A stretch of DNA of 64,000 bases, taken from assembly GCF_013408445.1 (NCBI RefSeq), contig NZ_JACBZL010000001.1, forward strand, positions 2,389,173-2,453,172. The letters are read 5' to 3'. Every line of letters begins with the position of its first letter. Within the stretch, counting starts at the first letter, position 1. Below, one piece after another: positions 20,333 through 29,448 of the stretch. A program made the position numbers and the translations under genes. Below the pieces are notes generated by a model, which saw nothing but the letters and a program-made list of their open reading frames with translations, ran no database searches and had not been told where the DNA came from. This DNA comes from Corynebacterium tuberculostearicum. Lineage in GTDB: Bacteria; Actinomycetota; Actinomycetes; Mycobacteriales; Mycobacteriaceae.

Positions 20333-20593
20333 TTAAGCGGAAACGCGGGCGCGGCCACGGCCGCGGTTACGGCGACGCTTGAGGGCGCGGCGCTCCTCTT
20401 CAGACAGGCCGCCCCAGACACCGGCGTCCAGGCCGGATTCCAGCGCCCACTTCAGGCAGGAAGAGGCAACAGGGCAGCGGTTGCAGACCAGCTTGGCCTT
20501 AGCGATTTGGGTAAGTGCAGGACCAGAATTGCCTACTGGGAAGAACAGCTCGGGGTCTTCGTCGCGGCAAACAGCTTCGTGGCGCCAATCCAT
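20333..20593 (-). CDS. whiB1: WhiB1-type iron-sulfur transcription factor (WhcE)
   Basis: 86 aa. The 4Fe-4S ligands are Cys9, Cys37, Cys40 and Cys46 (CNRCPVASSC); GVWGG is at ~58-62 and a basic DNA-binding tail (RRALKRRRNRGRGR) follows. Nearly all of the first 45 residues match mycobacterial WhiB1, which is nitric-oxide sensitive and binds the primary sigma factor. The corynebacterial ortholog WhcE lies beside sigH and acts in heat/oxidative stress. A long leader region lies upstream. Confidence 0.95.
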   Translation of the reverse strand: MDWRHEAVCRDEDPELFFPVGNSGPALTQIAKAKLVCNRCPVASSCLKWALESGLDAGVWGGLSEEERRALKRRRNRGRGRARVSA

Positions 20594-21091
20594 GATTGAT
20601 ATCTCCTAACAAAAATTCGACAGCAGTAAGCACCAGCACTTTTCATGCAAATGAAAAGCAACCAATGCCAAGGGTGGGTGGTTGTGTGAACTGGTCTGCG
20701 TGCAGTGGGGCCCGGTCTCGAGGTCGGGCCAGCGTCGCCGCCGCCAATGGTTCACATTGTGGTTACTTGAAGTTTCCTTCAAGTTAAGAAGAGGTTTACA
20801 TCCTCTTTCTTTTTGCTACCCCAGAATCATGACATGTTTACTCAGGCTCCGCTAGGGGTAGAGGCGAAATTGTGGTCAACCTCACGTGAATGAAACTAGT
20901 GTGGGGGTCATTTAGCGCGACGTATGAGTTGAAAGAAGCCTGTGAGAAACGCGCTGAACTGGCGTATTGTCCAAAAATCATTGAGTGCGGTGACTGAGGA
21001 AGCGTCAAATCTACCCGGCTAACCCCTGCCCCCGCGAAACCTGAGTGGCGCACAAGGAAATGGCGTTGACCGGTGAGTAGACTGTGGGTTT
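20594..21091. other. Intergenic region between whiB1 and a membrane-protein gene
   Basis: About 500 bases without a convincing gene. It contains a hairpin ACTTGAAG/CTTCAAGT (20764-20783 region) followed at once by AAGAGG/CCTCTT and a T-rich run (to ~20817), which looks like a + strand terminator with no known gene feeding it. A CRP/GlxR-like site lies at 20871-20886. TAGACT (21078-21083) is a likely -10 for the gene at 21092. The whiB1 promoter must also be here. Confidence 0.5.
20871..20886. promoter_or_regulatory. Candidate GlxR (CRP-family) binding site
   Basis: TGTGG-N6-TCACG is a perfect dyad agreeing at 8 of 10 positions with the GlxR/CRP consensus TGTGA-N6-TCACA. In M. tuberculosis the whiB1 promoter is known to be bound by CRP, which makes the context plausible. 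Confidence 0.4.
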
Positions 21092-21580
21092 GTGTCTAAG
21101 CAGAAGAAAAAGCAGGTAAACAAAAAGCAAAGAGCGGCCTCGGCGCAGCCGGCGCGTGAGGTGAAGACCCAGCAGGGCGCGCCACAGCCGGTCCTCGTGG
21201 CCGCTGCGCTCGCCGTGGTTCAGTCCATCGCCGTCATCTGCTTCGGTATCTTCCTGATCGTGCGCGAGGTGACCGGCGCAGAAAATGGTTCCATAGTGTC
21301 GGACTCGGGCTCCGGAAGCTTTGTGGGGCTAGGCACCGCACTATTTATCTTTATTGTCTTTGGTTTTGTCATCGTCGGTGCTTGGGCCATGGTCAAGGGT
21401 AAGCGCTGGGGTAGGGGAGCCATTATCCTAGTCGAGCTCATCTTGGCAGCGAGCTCCTTCCAGATGTTTAGCGGTGGAGCGCCGCTACTTGGCGCAGTCA
21501 CTTTGGTAAGCGCCGCAGTAGTCATCTTCCTACTGATGTTCGTCCGTGCTTCTACGGAATGGGCGGCAGCAAACTTCTAA
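21092..21580 (+). CDS. Four-TM membrane protein, unknown function
   Basis: 162 aa. A basic cytoplasmic N-terminus (MSKQKKKQVNKKQR) is followed by four hydrophobic segments at roughly 32-56, 75-99, 107-122 and 126-150. The arrangement is common among small actinobacterial membrane proteins; I recognise no catalytic motif. TAGACT lies 8 bases before the GTG at 21092, so the mRNA may be leaderless. A strong bidirectional terminator follows. Confidence 0.72.
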   Translation: MSKQKKKQVNKKQRAASAQPAREVKTQQGAPQPVLVAAALAVVQSIAVICFGIFLIVREVTGAENGSIVSDSGSGSFVGLGTALFIFIVFGFVIVGAWAMVKGKRWGRGAIILVELILAASSFQMFSGGAPLLGAVTLVSAAVVIFLLMFVRASTEWAAANF

Positions 21581-21599
21581 AATTAGCTGCCACGCACAC

Positions 21600-21640
21600 A
21601 AGGGCCGCGCCCCGGGAAAACCGGAAGGCGCGGCCCTTTG
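21600..21640. terminator. Bidirectional terminator
   Basis: AAGGGCCGCGCC/GGCGCGGCCCTT with an inner CCGG stem; outer CACGCA/TGCGTG extends it past a bulge. It lies between convergent genes. Confidence 0.85.
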
Positions 21641-21656
21641 CGTGTTGCAGGGGGGA

Positions 21657-22895
21657 TTAATCGGCGCTTAGGCCCACGACCTGATCGCTGCGGCTTTCCA
21701 CGATGGTATCGCCCGCCAAGGTGAGGTAGACGGGGCCGTCGTAGCTGCCGCGATCAACCGGGATGGTCCGCAGCGTCTTGCCGGTAGACCAATCCATGAC
21801 AGCAATGCCCGCTTGGGTAGGTACCAACATATGCTCATCGACGGCGATAGGGGTGCCGATGGCATCATCTACCACGTGATCCACTGCGAGGTCGCTCGGT
21901 TTAAAGAGGTAGAGGCGGGAACCATCGAACCAGGTCATATGGTGCGGCAGATCCGCGGTTGCTGGGGCGAACGGGGTGGTGGCCGCGTCTATGTCTGGAG
22001 AAGGCTCCGCCGAAGTAGAGTCCAGCTTTTCGCCCTTATTGCCATAGGACTCGATTGTGGGATGCGGGCCTGGGCGGTAGATAGCGGCGGCCTTTTGTCC
22101 CACAGCGATAAGGCGGGCGTCGTCGGTGGCTATGTCCACATCGGCGGCGATATCGGGCTCACGGGAATCATCAGGGGTGGTGTCCTGGAAGCGCAGCCAG
22201 GTGGTGCCCGGCTTATCGGGGCAGGACTCGGTCAGTGCCAAATTCTCGGTACGGGTAAGGGCGGAGCTAATCGAGCAGTCCTCGTGCGGTTGCTTGTCCG
22301 GCTCCTGCTTTGCCTCCACATCACCGTATTCCACGGTGCGCACCAAATCGGAGCGCCACAAATCGATGCGGTCAGTGGAGACCGTTCCTACCCGGTCATT
22401 AGAGGAAACGGGTACTACCTCTTCCGAGTTGACGGCGCTGCGGGTGCTGTCATACTCACCGGTCGCAGCCTCAATTGCCACGGTATCCCCGCAGCCCACG
22501 CCGGTTTTATACGACGCCACGATTTTGCCCCACGCAGTAGACAGCGAGCACAGATCCGCGTCCGTGCGCTCATAAGTCCAAGCCTCGGAGCCGTCCGGGT
22601 TGGTGGCGGTGAGCGTGTGATCGGCGTGCGTGATGGTCAGGCCGTGCGCCGAAACCGCCCGGTATTGGCCGGGTACTGGTTCGTTGGGGAGGCTGAAGGA
22701 CTCGTGGAGGGCCTCGGGGACGTCGGCAAGCGCGGGTGCATCCTTATCCCCAGGAACGGCCGCTTGGCTGAGATGCGCTTGATTAATATTGGCGGTAATA
22801 GCTGCCCCACCGACCGCGATGGCGCAAACCACGGCAATAATGCCGGTAGCCTTCCAATCGGCGGGGGTCGAGCGCAAAATGGGAGCTTTAGTCAT
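21657..22895 (-). CDS. Rv3212-like secreted or anchored protein
   Basis: 412 aa. One N-terminal transmembrane segment (about 18-36, GIIAVVCAIAVGGAAITANI), then an extracellular domain that reads like beta-propeller/PQQ repeats (DGSEAWTYERTD, ...MDWSTGKTLRTIPVDRG). The two-Cys spacing DLCSLST...GVGCGD could form a disulfide. Its position directly downstream of the RhlE-type helicase (4-base overlap) mirrors Rv3211-Rv3212 in M. tuberculosis. The function is unknown. Confidence 0.78.
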   Translation of the reverse strand: MTKAPILRSTPADWKATGIIAVVCAIAVGGAAITANINQAHLSQAAVPGDKDAPALADVPEALHESFSLPNEPVPGQYRAVSAHGLTITHADHTLTATNPDGSEAWTYERTDADLCSLSTAWGKIVASYKTGVGCGDTVAIEAATGEYDSTRSAVNSEEVVPVSSNDRVGTVSTDRIDLWRSDLVRTVEYGDVEAKQEPDKQPHEDCSISSALTRTENLALTESCPDKPGTTWLRFQDTTPDDSREPDIAADVDIATDDARLIAVGQKAAAIYRPGPHPTIESYGNKGEKLDSTSAEPSPDIDAATTPFAPATADLPHHMTWFDGSRLYLFKPSDLAVDHVVDDAIGTPIAVDEHMLVPTQAGIAVMDWSTGKTLRTIPVDRGSYDGPVYLTLAGDTIVESRSDQVVGLSAD

Positions 22896-24217
22896 CGGCG
22901 GCCTCCTCGCCGGCGCCGGGAGCTGCCGCGGCGTGCGGTGGTACGGGTGGGGGATTTCTCGCGGACAGGCACCTGGCCCACGACCTTGGTCTCAGGGCCG
23001 ACAGTTTCCTCTACCTCCGCGGGGATGTCTAGGGCCTGGGCCAGCTCCGGGGACGTGGAGAACCACTGCGGCGGATTCGGCTCACCCAAATCCAGCTCAT
23101 CATTAATAACCTGCCATTTGCCCAGCTCATCATAGCCCACCATGGTGATAGCGGTGCCCGTATGGCCGGCGCGACCCGTGCGGCCAATGCGATGGACAAA
23201 GGTCATCGGATCATCCGGGACCTGATAGTTGATGACGTGGGTGACATCATCAACGTCGATGCCGCGGGCGGCAATATCGGTGGCGACCAAGATATCCACC
23301 TGGCCGGTGCGGAAGGCATGGAGCGACTTCTCGCGCGACTTTTGCCCCAGATCGCCGTGGACCGCGCCCACGTGGAAGCCGCGCCGGGCAAGATCATCGG
23401 CCAACTGAGCGGCCGCGCGCTTGGTGCGAGCGAAGATGATGGTGCGCCCGCGGCCGGAGCCCTGCAGGGCGTGGGCGACGACGGCAACCTTATCCATGCG
23501 GTGGGCCTGGAAGGTGACCTTGCGAGTGGAGGAATGGGTGAAATCCTGTTCGCCGGATTCGGCGCGGATATGGATGGGTTTTTCCATAAACCGGCGGGCG
23601 AGCGTCAAAATTGCGCCCGGCATCGTGGCGGAAAAGAGCATGGTTTGGTGGGCATTGCCATCGAGTGCCTTGAGGATAGCCTCCACCGAGGGTAAAAAGC
23701 CCAAGTCCAGCATCTCGTCGGCCTCATCGAGCACCAAGATAGCCACGCGATCTAGTTGCAGATTGCCGCGCTCGTGGAGATCGATCAATCGGCCAGGCGT
23801 GCCAATGATGACATCGACGCCCTTGTTGAGCTTTTTGATCTGTTCCTCATAGGGACGGCCGCCGTAAATGGAGGCAAGGCGCACGGGCAGGTGGGCGGCA
23901 GCCACCTGCAGGTCCTCGGTGACCTGCTGGGCAAGCTCGCGGGTGGGGACCACCACGAGGGCGCGCGGGGTGCCATCGAGCTCGTCGATATCGGCGTCAT
24001 CAAAGACGCGGTCCAAAAGCGGCACGCCAAAACCATAGGTCTTGCCCATGCCAGTGCGCGCTTGGCCAATCAAGTCCTGGCCAGATAGCGCGATGGGCAG
24101 GGTTAATTCCTGGATTGCAAAAGTACGCGTGATGCCACGGGAGGCGAGACCATCGCAGATTTCGGCCGCAACGCCGAGTTCCGCGAAGCTCGGTGGCTGG
24201 GATTTTATGTCAGACAC
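22892..24217 (-). CDS. rhlE: DEAD-box RNA helicase (RhlE type)
   Basis: 441 aa. Q motif (FAELGVAAEI...FAIQE), Walker A ARTGMGKT, DEAD in LVLDEADEMLDLGF, SAT (LFSATMPG), and motif VI HRIGRTGRAGHTG. The basic C-terminal tail (RRGSSRRRRGGRR) suits RNA binding. GTG 24217 is preferred: TACTAT on the minus strand lies 6 bases upstream, predicting a leaderless mRNA. It overlaps the next gene by 4 bases. Confidence 0.93.
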   Translation of the reverse strand: MSDIKSQPPSFAELGVAAEICDGLASRGITRTFAIQELTLPIALSGQDLIGQARTGMGKTYGFGVPLLDRVFDDADIDELDGTPRALVVVPTRELAQQVTEDLQVAAAHLPVRLASIYGGRPYEEQIKKLNKGVDVIIGTPGRLIDLHERGNLQLDRVAILVLDEADEMLDLGFLPSVEAILKALDGNAHQTMLFSATMPGAILTLARRFMEKPIHIRAESGEQDFTHSSTRKVTFQAHRMDKVAVVAHALQGSGRGRTIIFARTKRAAAQLADDLARRGFHVGAVHGDLGQKSREKSLHAFRTGQVDILVATDIAARGIDVDDVTHVINYQVPDDPMTFVHRIGRTGRAGHTGTAITMVGYDELGKWQVINDELDLGEPNPPQWFSTSPELAQALDIPAEVEETVGPETKVVGQVPVREKSPTRTTARRGSSRRRRGGRR

Positions 24218-24252
24218 ACCTTGATAGTAGCCGGGATGGTTATAGTGGGGCC
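24217..24252. promoter_or_regulatory. Divergent promoters of rhlE and the DUF3107 gene
   Basis: Minus strand TACTAT (24229-24224) directs leaderless rhlE. Plus strand TATAGT (24241-24246) predicts a start near 24253 and a ~36-base leader with GAGGAGG for the DUF3107 gene. Confidence 0.55.
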
Positions 24253-24288
24253 ATTGACAATAAAACTCTAGTTAGAGGAGGAATCTTC

Positions 24289-24513
24289 ATGGATATCAAG
24301 TTTGGCTTCGCGGATACCGCTCGCGAGCTGGTCATTAGCGCTGCAGGTGACCAAGCCGAGCTGACGCAGAAGATCAACAGTGCCCTGGCGGATAACTCCA
24401 CCCTGGAATTGGAAGATGACAAGGGCCGCAAGTACCTCGTGCGCACTGACCGCGTGGTCTACGTCGAGGTCGGCATTGCAAAGAAGCACGCCGTGGGATT
24501 CGCCGGCGCCTAA
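24289..24513 (+). CDS. DUF3107 family protein
   Basis: 74 aa (MDIKFGFADTARELVISA...). It matches the short conserved actinobacterial DUF3107 family (TB9.4/Rv3208A type) whose role is unknown. Acidic and cytoplasmic. GAGGAGG lies 7 bases before ATG 24289; a longer reading upstream overlaps rhlE and is rejected. Confidence 0.85.
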   Translation: MDIKFGFADTARELVISAAGDQAELTQKINSALADNSTLELEDDKGRKYLVRTDRVVYVEVGIAKKHAVGFAGA

Positions 24514-24574
24514 GGCGAGCGCATAGGGCTGCTGATTCAGCTTTTTTAAATACAAACGGGTAACCTAAGGCCCC

Positions 24575-25513
24575 ATGGAAAAAAGGGAGAATCGCCACGC
24601 TCACCGGAGCCAGGGCCATGCGCCGGACCACCCCAATGCGGTGGTCCGGTTTGCGCGTCAATATGGCTGGTGGCGCGTGGTGGCTATCCCCCTCATGATC
24701 GCGCTGACCATTTGGTTCATCGTCGATATCGCCACCGCCTCTTCCTCTGAAGAAAAGGAGGAAGCCACTAGCGAGGCTGCCCCAACGAGTACGGAGAAGA
24801 TGGGCCCTGATCCTGCCGATGCTGCAGCGGTCAAGCGGGAAATCAGCGAGATGCCGCCCGGTGGCTCCTATACCAAGCAGGGCAAGGGCACCTTCCACGA
24901 GGTAGGCGAGCCTGGCGCCGTTGCGGGTAAGGGCGGCGAGCAAAAGGTGCGCTATTCCATCGAGGTAGAAGATGGCCTTAACACCGCACCGTATGGAGGC
25001 GATGAGTCTTTTGCCGCCATGGTGGAGGCCACCTTGTCTGACCCGCGTGGCTGGACCGCGCAGAAGGACTTTGAGTTCGAGCACGTGGCCGCTGATGCGG
25101 AACCGGATACCCGCATCCAGCTGACTTCGCTCGGCACCGCAGCAGAGCGCTGTGGCGAGAAGATTGAAACGGAAACCTCCTGCCACACCACCATTACGGG
25201 CGAGTCCACCACCATTATCAACGAGGCCCGCTGGGTGCGCGGCGCCACGCCTTTTGAAGGCGATATGGGCAATTATCGCCAGTACGTCATCAACCATGAG
25301 TTGGGTCATGCCATTGGCTATGCGGCCCACCAGCCGTGTGGCGGCCAAGGCAAGCTAGCGCCGGTCATGATGCAGCAGACCTTGGACCTTAACAACAAAG
25401 AATTGCACGATCGCAAGCCCAGCGAGGTCTATCCTGATGAGGACGTGACCTGCTCACCAAACCCGTGGCCTTATCCGAATCCGAATAATAAGGATCCCCA
25501 CCAACCCGAATAG
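24575..25513 (+). CDS. DUF3152 membrane-anchored metallopeptidase-like protein
   Basis: 312 aa. A basic N-terminus and one transmembrane helix (~38-52, VVAIPLMIALTIWFIVDIA) precede an extracellular DUF3152 domain. NHELGHAIGYAAH (near 244-256) is an HExxH-xx-G-xx-H-like zinc signature, so a zinc peptidase is likely. Paired cysteines (ERCGEKIETETSC, QPCGG) suit an exported protein. It is an Rv3207c-type gene in conserved order. Confidence 0.83.
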   Translation: MEKRENRHAHRSQGHAPDHPNAVVRFARQYGWWRVVAIPLMIALTIWFIVDIATASSSEEKEEATSEAAPTSTEKMGPDPADAAAVKREISEMPPGGSYTKQGKGTFHEVGEPGAVAGKGGEQKVRYSIEVEDGLNTAPYGGDESFAAMVEATLSDPRGWTAQKDFEFEHVAADAEPDTRIQLTSLGTAAERCGEKIETETSCHTTITGESTTIINEARWVRGATPFEGDMGNYRQYVINHELGHAIGYAAHQPCGGQGKLAPVMMQQTLDLNNKELHDRKPSEVYPDEDVTCSPNPWPYPNPNNKDPHQPE

Positions 25514-25522
25514 GAGTTAAGG

Positions 25523-26308
25523 ATGCCGCTTCCCCCAGAGCATGTGTTAAGCGCCTTCCACGCGGAAACCGGTGCCACTGGTACCCGCCGCGCGCAGGGC
25601 GATCAATTGGGCCCAGTGTGGGATAACGGCATTAAGGTGGGCGACGTGGTCTATTCCCAGGCTGGTCCGTTTGCCGCCTGGTCCGCTAAGGTGCGCGAGC
25701 GCCTCAGCGTGCAGGGGGCCCGCGTTTCCCGGCCGGTACTGTCTAGCGATGGTCGGCACACGGCCGCAGGGTGGAAGGCTACCCAGTTTATTCCGGGCCA
25801 AGTACGCGGGCGAATTGATGAAACCGCACAGATGGCGTTGCGCCTCGACACGGCTATAGCCGAGGTGCCCCTTCCCAACGGGCAGCGCAGCGATGTCTTT
25901 GCACGCGCCGAGCGCGCCGCCTGGGAGGAAACAGGCGAGGCTTATCGGCCAGATCTGCTTGCCGACGTCCCCCTTATCCCCGCCCACACCGCACTTCTCA
26001 CCACCACGGTTTACCACGGCTCCAACCCGCCGGGCATTGTGGACATTGTGCCGAGCGAATCCCCGCGCCCAGCCGGCTGGACGGCCGCTTTGGTTATTGT
26101 GGATGGGCTCATTGGCCAAGCGGTCGATGATGGGATCTGTCAGCGCTTTAGTCATGTACCCGGTATGCCGGAATTGCTGTTGCGCGCGGTGTCGTATCGC
26201 CGTTATGTCAATGACCTGCACTCCGCGTCGCGTTCAAACACGCGTTCGCATATTGAACGGGTGGAGCAGCATCTGGTGTCGCGGGCATCTGCCATACTGG
26301 AGCGGTGA
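25523..26308 (+). CDS. TIGR02569 family protein
   Basis: 261 aa. The start PPEHVLSAF and the features GPVWDNGIKVGDVVYS and RYVNDLHS fit the actinobacterial TIGR02569 family of unknown function, distantly kinase-like in its N-terminal half. GGAG lies before the ATG, 9 bases after the DUF3152 stop. It overlaps the adnA start by 4 bases (GTGA), so these genes form one operon. Confidence 0.8.
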   Translation: MPLPPEHVLSAFHAETGATGTRRAQGDQLGPVWDNGIKVGDVVYSQAGPFAAWSAKVRERLSVQGARVSRPVLSSDGRHTAAGWKATQFIPGQVRGRIDETAQMALRLDTAIAEVPLPNGQRSDVFARAERAAWEETGEAYRPDLLADVPLIPAHTALLTTTVYHGSNPPGIVDIVPSESPRPAGWTAALVIVDGLIGQAVDDGICQRFSHVPGMPELLLRAVSYRRYVNDLHSASRSNTRSHIERVEQHLVSRASAILER

Positions 26309-29300
26309 GTTACGACCCCCATTCCACCGCGCGTGCGGGAGTGATCCTTCCACCGTCCCCGCAGGTGCGCCTCGTTCCCCGTACCCAATCCGCCACGACC
26401 CGCAGTTGGCCTGTTGACCTGCCCGAATCCGGTACCTGGAAGGTAACCGGTGCCGCCGGCACCGGTGTGTCCAGCTTCCTTATCGATACCGTCATTCATG
26501 CCTTGGATAAAGCCCGGCAGACCGGCGCGGATCCCTCCGGCATCCTGGTTATCGCTCCCTCGAAGGAATCCGGCGCCCGGCTGCGCCGCGAGCTTTCTGA
26601 GCGGCTCGAGGATTACGCCGCACAGACCTCCATGGTGCGTTCCGTACACTCCCTAGCATTCGCGTTGCTGCGCACAGCGGCCGAGGAGGAGCTGCGACTT
26701 ATTACCGGTGCGGAGCAAGACGCCGTCATCCGCGAGCTGCTCACTGGCCAAGCAGAAGACGGGCATGGCTCGTGGCCCGCGGAGATGCGGCCCGCGCTGG
26801 AATATGTGGGCTTCGCCCGGCAGCTGCGCGATTTCCTTTTGCGCTCCATTGAACGCGGCCTGGGCCCGGGCGATCTAGAGCGCCTCGGTGCCGAGCACGG
26901 CCGCCCCATGTGGTCCGCGGCGGGTGAATTCCTGCGCGAGTACGAACGCGTGCAGCTCCTTTCCCGCGCCCATTCCTATTCCGCTGCGGAATTGGTTACC
27001 GCGGTTCTTCAGCGCCCCCAGCTACTGCGCGAGCACCCCTTCCACACCATCATTGTCGATGATGCGCAATTGCTCGACCCCACCGCAGGCAAGCTCATTC
27101 GCGAAATGAGCCCGCAGGCGGATCTCGTGGTGGTAGGCGGCGATGCCGATCAATCCGTCTTTGCCTTCCGCGGTGCTAGCTCGCGTTTCCTGCGGGATTT
27201 CCCAGCTGACCACGACATCGAGCTCACCGAGCCCCACCGCACACCCGCTCCGGCGTGCATCTCCATTGTGGATTCGGACGGCAGTCTGCGTGACGTCGTA
27301 GCCAATACCGTGCGGCGCCGTCACTTAGAAGACGGCGTGCCTTGGCGGGATATCGCCGTCATCGTTCGTTCAACCGGTGATATCGGGCAGATGCGCCGCA
27401 CCCTTTTGGCCGCCGGCGTGCCCGTGCACATTAGCCCTACCGACGTCGTCTTGGCCGAACAGCGTTTGGTTTCCGCCGTGCTGCTCGCCCTGCGTGCCTT
27501 GGAGGACGACCTATCAAACTCGGAGTTGGAAGAGTTGCTCACCGGCCCCGTGGGTGGCGCCGATCCCGTCACCCTGCGCCGCCTTATCCGTGGTCTGCGC
27601 CGCTGGGATTCCACCACCCGGGGCATCGATAGCCTGCGCGGTCTTCTCTATGGCGAGCTCCCAGATTTTAATGGGCAACTCACTGAGCGGGAATACTCCA
27701 TCCTAGAGCGTGTACGCACGGTTCTAAGCGCCGGCCGGGACGCACTCGCCTCCGGGGACTCTGTGGAGGAGGTCCTCTGGGCTGTGTGGAGCGCAACTGA
27801 GCTCGATAACCGCCTGCAGGCTTCGGCGCTGCGCGGTGGCGCGACCGGCTCGCAGGCCGACCGCGACTTGGATGCAATGATGGCGCTTTTTGACGCCGCA
27901 GGCGACTACGTCGAGCGCCGCCCTGATTCCTCGCTGCGCGCCTTCCTGACGCATATCACCGAACAAGAACTTCCCACCGGTGTGCGTGACCGCCGCACCG
28001 CTATTCCGCAGGCAGTAGAGATCCTGACTGCACACGGCGCCGTGGGCCGCGAATGGGATACCGTCATTGTGGCCGGCGCACAGGAGGGAAGCTGGCCTTC
28101 GCTAGGGGAGACTGGCTCCATCTTTGATCAAGAAGATCTCATCGATCTCCTCGACCACGATATTGATCCCGATACCCCCGTCAGCCACGTTGCCTCTCGT
28201 TTGGCAGAGGAGCGTCGACTCTTCCATGTCGCTACCACGCGCCACCGACAGCGCCTGCTCATTGCAGCTGTGGAAAACCCGGAAGGTGATACGGTCTCTG
28301 AGCCTTCGCGCTTCATTAGCGAATTCGCTGGCCGTGGTGTGGACGTGCCTGGCCAGGCTGCGCGACGGCAAGCAAAGCGGGCGCTACGCCGCACGCAACT
28401 CCCGCGCGAACTGGGCCTCGATGTGCCTGAACCCGCACCCGTGTCATTGCGCGATGGGCTCGAGGTGGATCCCCTCGATGTGGCGGTGCTGTCGGTGCCG
28501 GCCTTTGTCGCACAATTGCGCCGCGTAGTTACCAATCCGGAATCCGGTGAGGTTGAGCGCAAACAAGCAGCGCGCCAGCTCGCTCGGCTAGCGGCAGCCG
28601 ATATCCCTGGCGCCCACCCGGAGCAGTGGTGGTCTGCGCGCTCCGTTGCAGCTGAAATGCCGCTGCATACTAGCGGCAGTTTGTCACCCTCCCGGGTGGA
28701 AGCATTACTCAACTGCCCGCTCAAGGCCGTGCTAGGAAATGTGGCCGAGGACCCAAGCACCGAGGAGCACCTGCTCCGCGGTACTTTGGCGCACGCCTTC
28801 TTTGAAGCCATTGGCCGCGGAATGGATGCGGAAAAAGCCAAGCTATTGGTGATGGAGGCTTTCGAGCGCATTCAGGACGTACCGCAGTGGCAATTGCGTT
28901 TCAAGCTCGATGAGTTTTCCACCCTGTTGGACCGCGCCCGGGAATGGGCGCGCCAATCCGAGGTCAATCAAGAGCTTGCCGGTGTGGAAATTCCCGTAGG
29001 CGTACGCGTCAGCGAGGAGGTGCGCATCGGCGGCTATATGGACCGTCTGCTTCGCGATGGAGAGGGAAATTACTTGGTGGTCGACCTCAAGACGGGTAGA
29101 AGCAAGCCGGCTAAGAAAGAGGGCGAGGACCATGTGCAGCTGATGACCTATCAGCTCGCGCTTGCCCACGGCGCATTTGACGGTCACCAGGTTCACGACG
29201 GCGAAGGCATGCCGCGCCAGGGCGGTGTGCTGGTGTATCCGGGTGCGACCACCAAAAAGATTGGTGAGATTTGGCAAAGCGATAAATCGCCGGAAGCCCT

Positions 29301-29448
29301 GGAAGAATTCGCCGCACTTCTGCCCCCGCTGGTGGAGGAGATGCGCGGCCCGCGCATCACTGCGCGCACCAATAAAGACTGCGATAAGTGCCCAATTCGC
29401 TCCATCTGCCCCGTGCAGGAAGAAGGAAGGATGACCACCGATGCCTAA
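26305..29448 (+). CDS. adnA: AdnA-type helicase-nuclease subunit, degenerate Walker A
   Basis: 1047 aa; partner of AdnB in the actinobacterial double-strand-break resection machine. The N-terminal motor is UvrD-like, but Walker A reads GAAGTGVSSF with Val where Lys is required, and motif II reads VDDAQLLD. This motor is therefore probably inactive. The C-terminal nuclease keeps the RecB-type residues (GGYMDRLL, then VVDLKTGRSK), and Cys in LLNCPLKAVL with CDKCPIRSIC suggests an AddB-like iron-sulfur staple. GTG 26305 overlaps the upstream stop; adnB overlaps by 8 bases. Confidence 0.9.
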   Translation: MSYDPHSTARAGVILPPSPQVRLVPRTQSATTRSWPVDLPESGTWKVTGAAGTGVSSFLIDTVIHALDKARQTGADPSGILVIAPSKESGARLRRELSERLEDYAAQTSMVRSVHSLAFALLRTAAEEELRLITGAEQDAVIRELLTGQAEDGHGSWPAEMRPALEYVGFARQLRDFLLRSIERGLGPGDLERLGAEHGRPMWSAAGEFLREYERVQLLSRAHSYSAAELVTAVLQRPQLLREHPFHTIIVDDAQLLDPTAGKLIREMSPQADLVVVGGDADQSVFAFRGASSRFLRDFPADHDIELTEPHRTPAPACISIVDSDGSLRDVVANTVRRRHLEDGVPWRDIAVIVRSTGDIGQMRRTLLAAGVPVHISPTDVVLAEQRLVSAVLLALRALEDDLSNSELEELLTGPVGGADPVTLRRLIRGLRRWDSTTRGIDSLRGLLYGELPDFNGQLTEREYSILERVRTVLSAGRDALASGDSVEEVLWAVWSATELDNRLQASALRGGATGSQADRDLDAMMALFDAAGDYVERRPDSSLRAFLTHITEQELPTGVRDRRTAIPQAVEILTAHGAVGREWDTVIVAGAQEGSWPSLGETGSIFDQEDLIDLLDHDIDPDTPVSHVASRLAEERRLFHVATTRHRQRLLIAAVENPEGDTVSEPSRFISEFAGRGVDVPGQAARRQAKRALRRTQLPRELGLDVPEPAPVSLRDGLEVDPLDVAVLSVPAFVAQLRRVVTNPESGEVERKQAARQLARLAAADIPGAHPEQWWSARSVAAEMPLHTSGSLSPSRVEALLNCPLKAVLGNVAEDPSTEEHLLRGTLAHAFFEAIGRGMDAEKAKLLVMEAFERIQDVPQWQLRFKLDEFSTLLDRAREWARQSEVNQELAGVEIPVGVRVSEEVRIGGYMDRLLRDGEGNYLVVDLKTGRSKPAKKEGEDHVQLMTYQLALAHGAFDGHQVHDGEGMPRQGGVLVYPGATTKKIGEIWQSDKSPEALEEFAALLPPLVEEMRGPRITARTNKDCDKCPIRSICPVQEEGRMTTDA

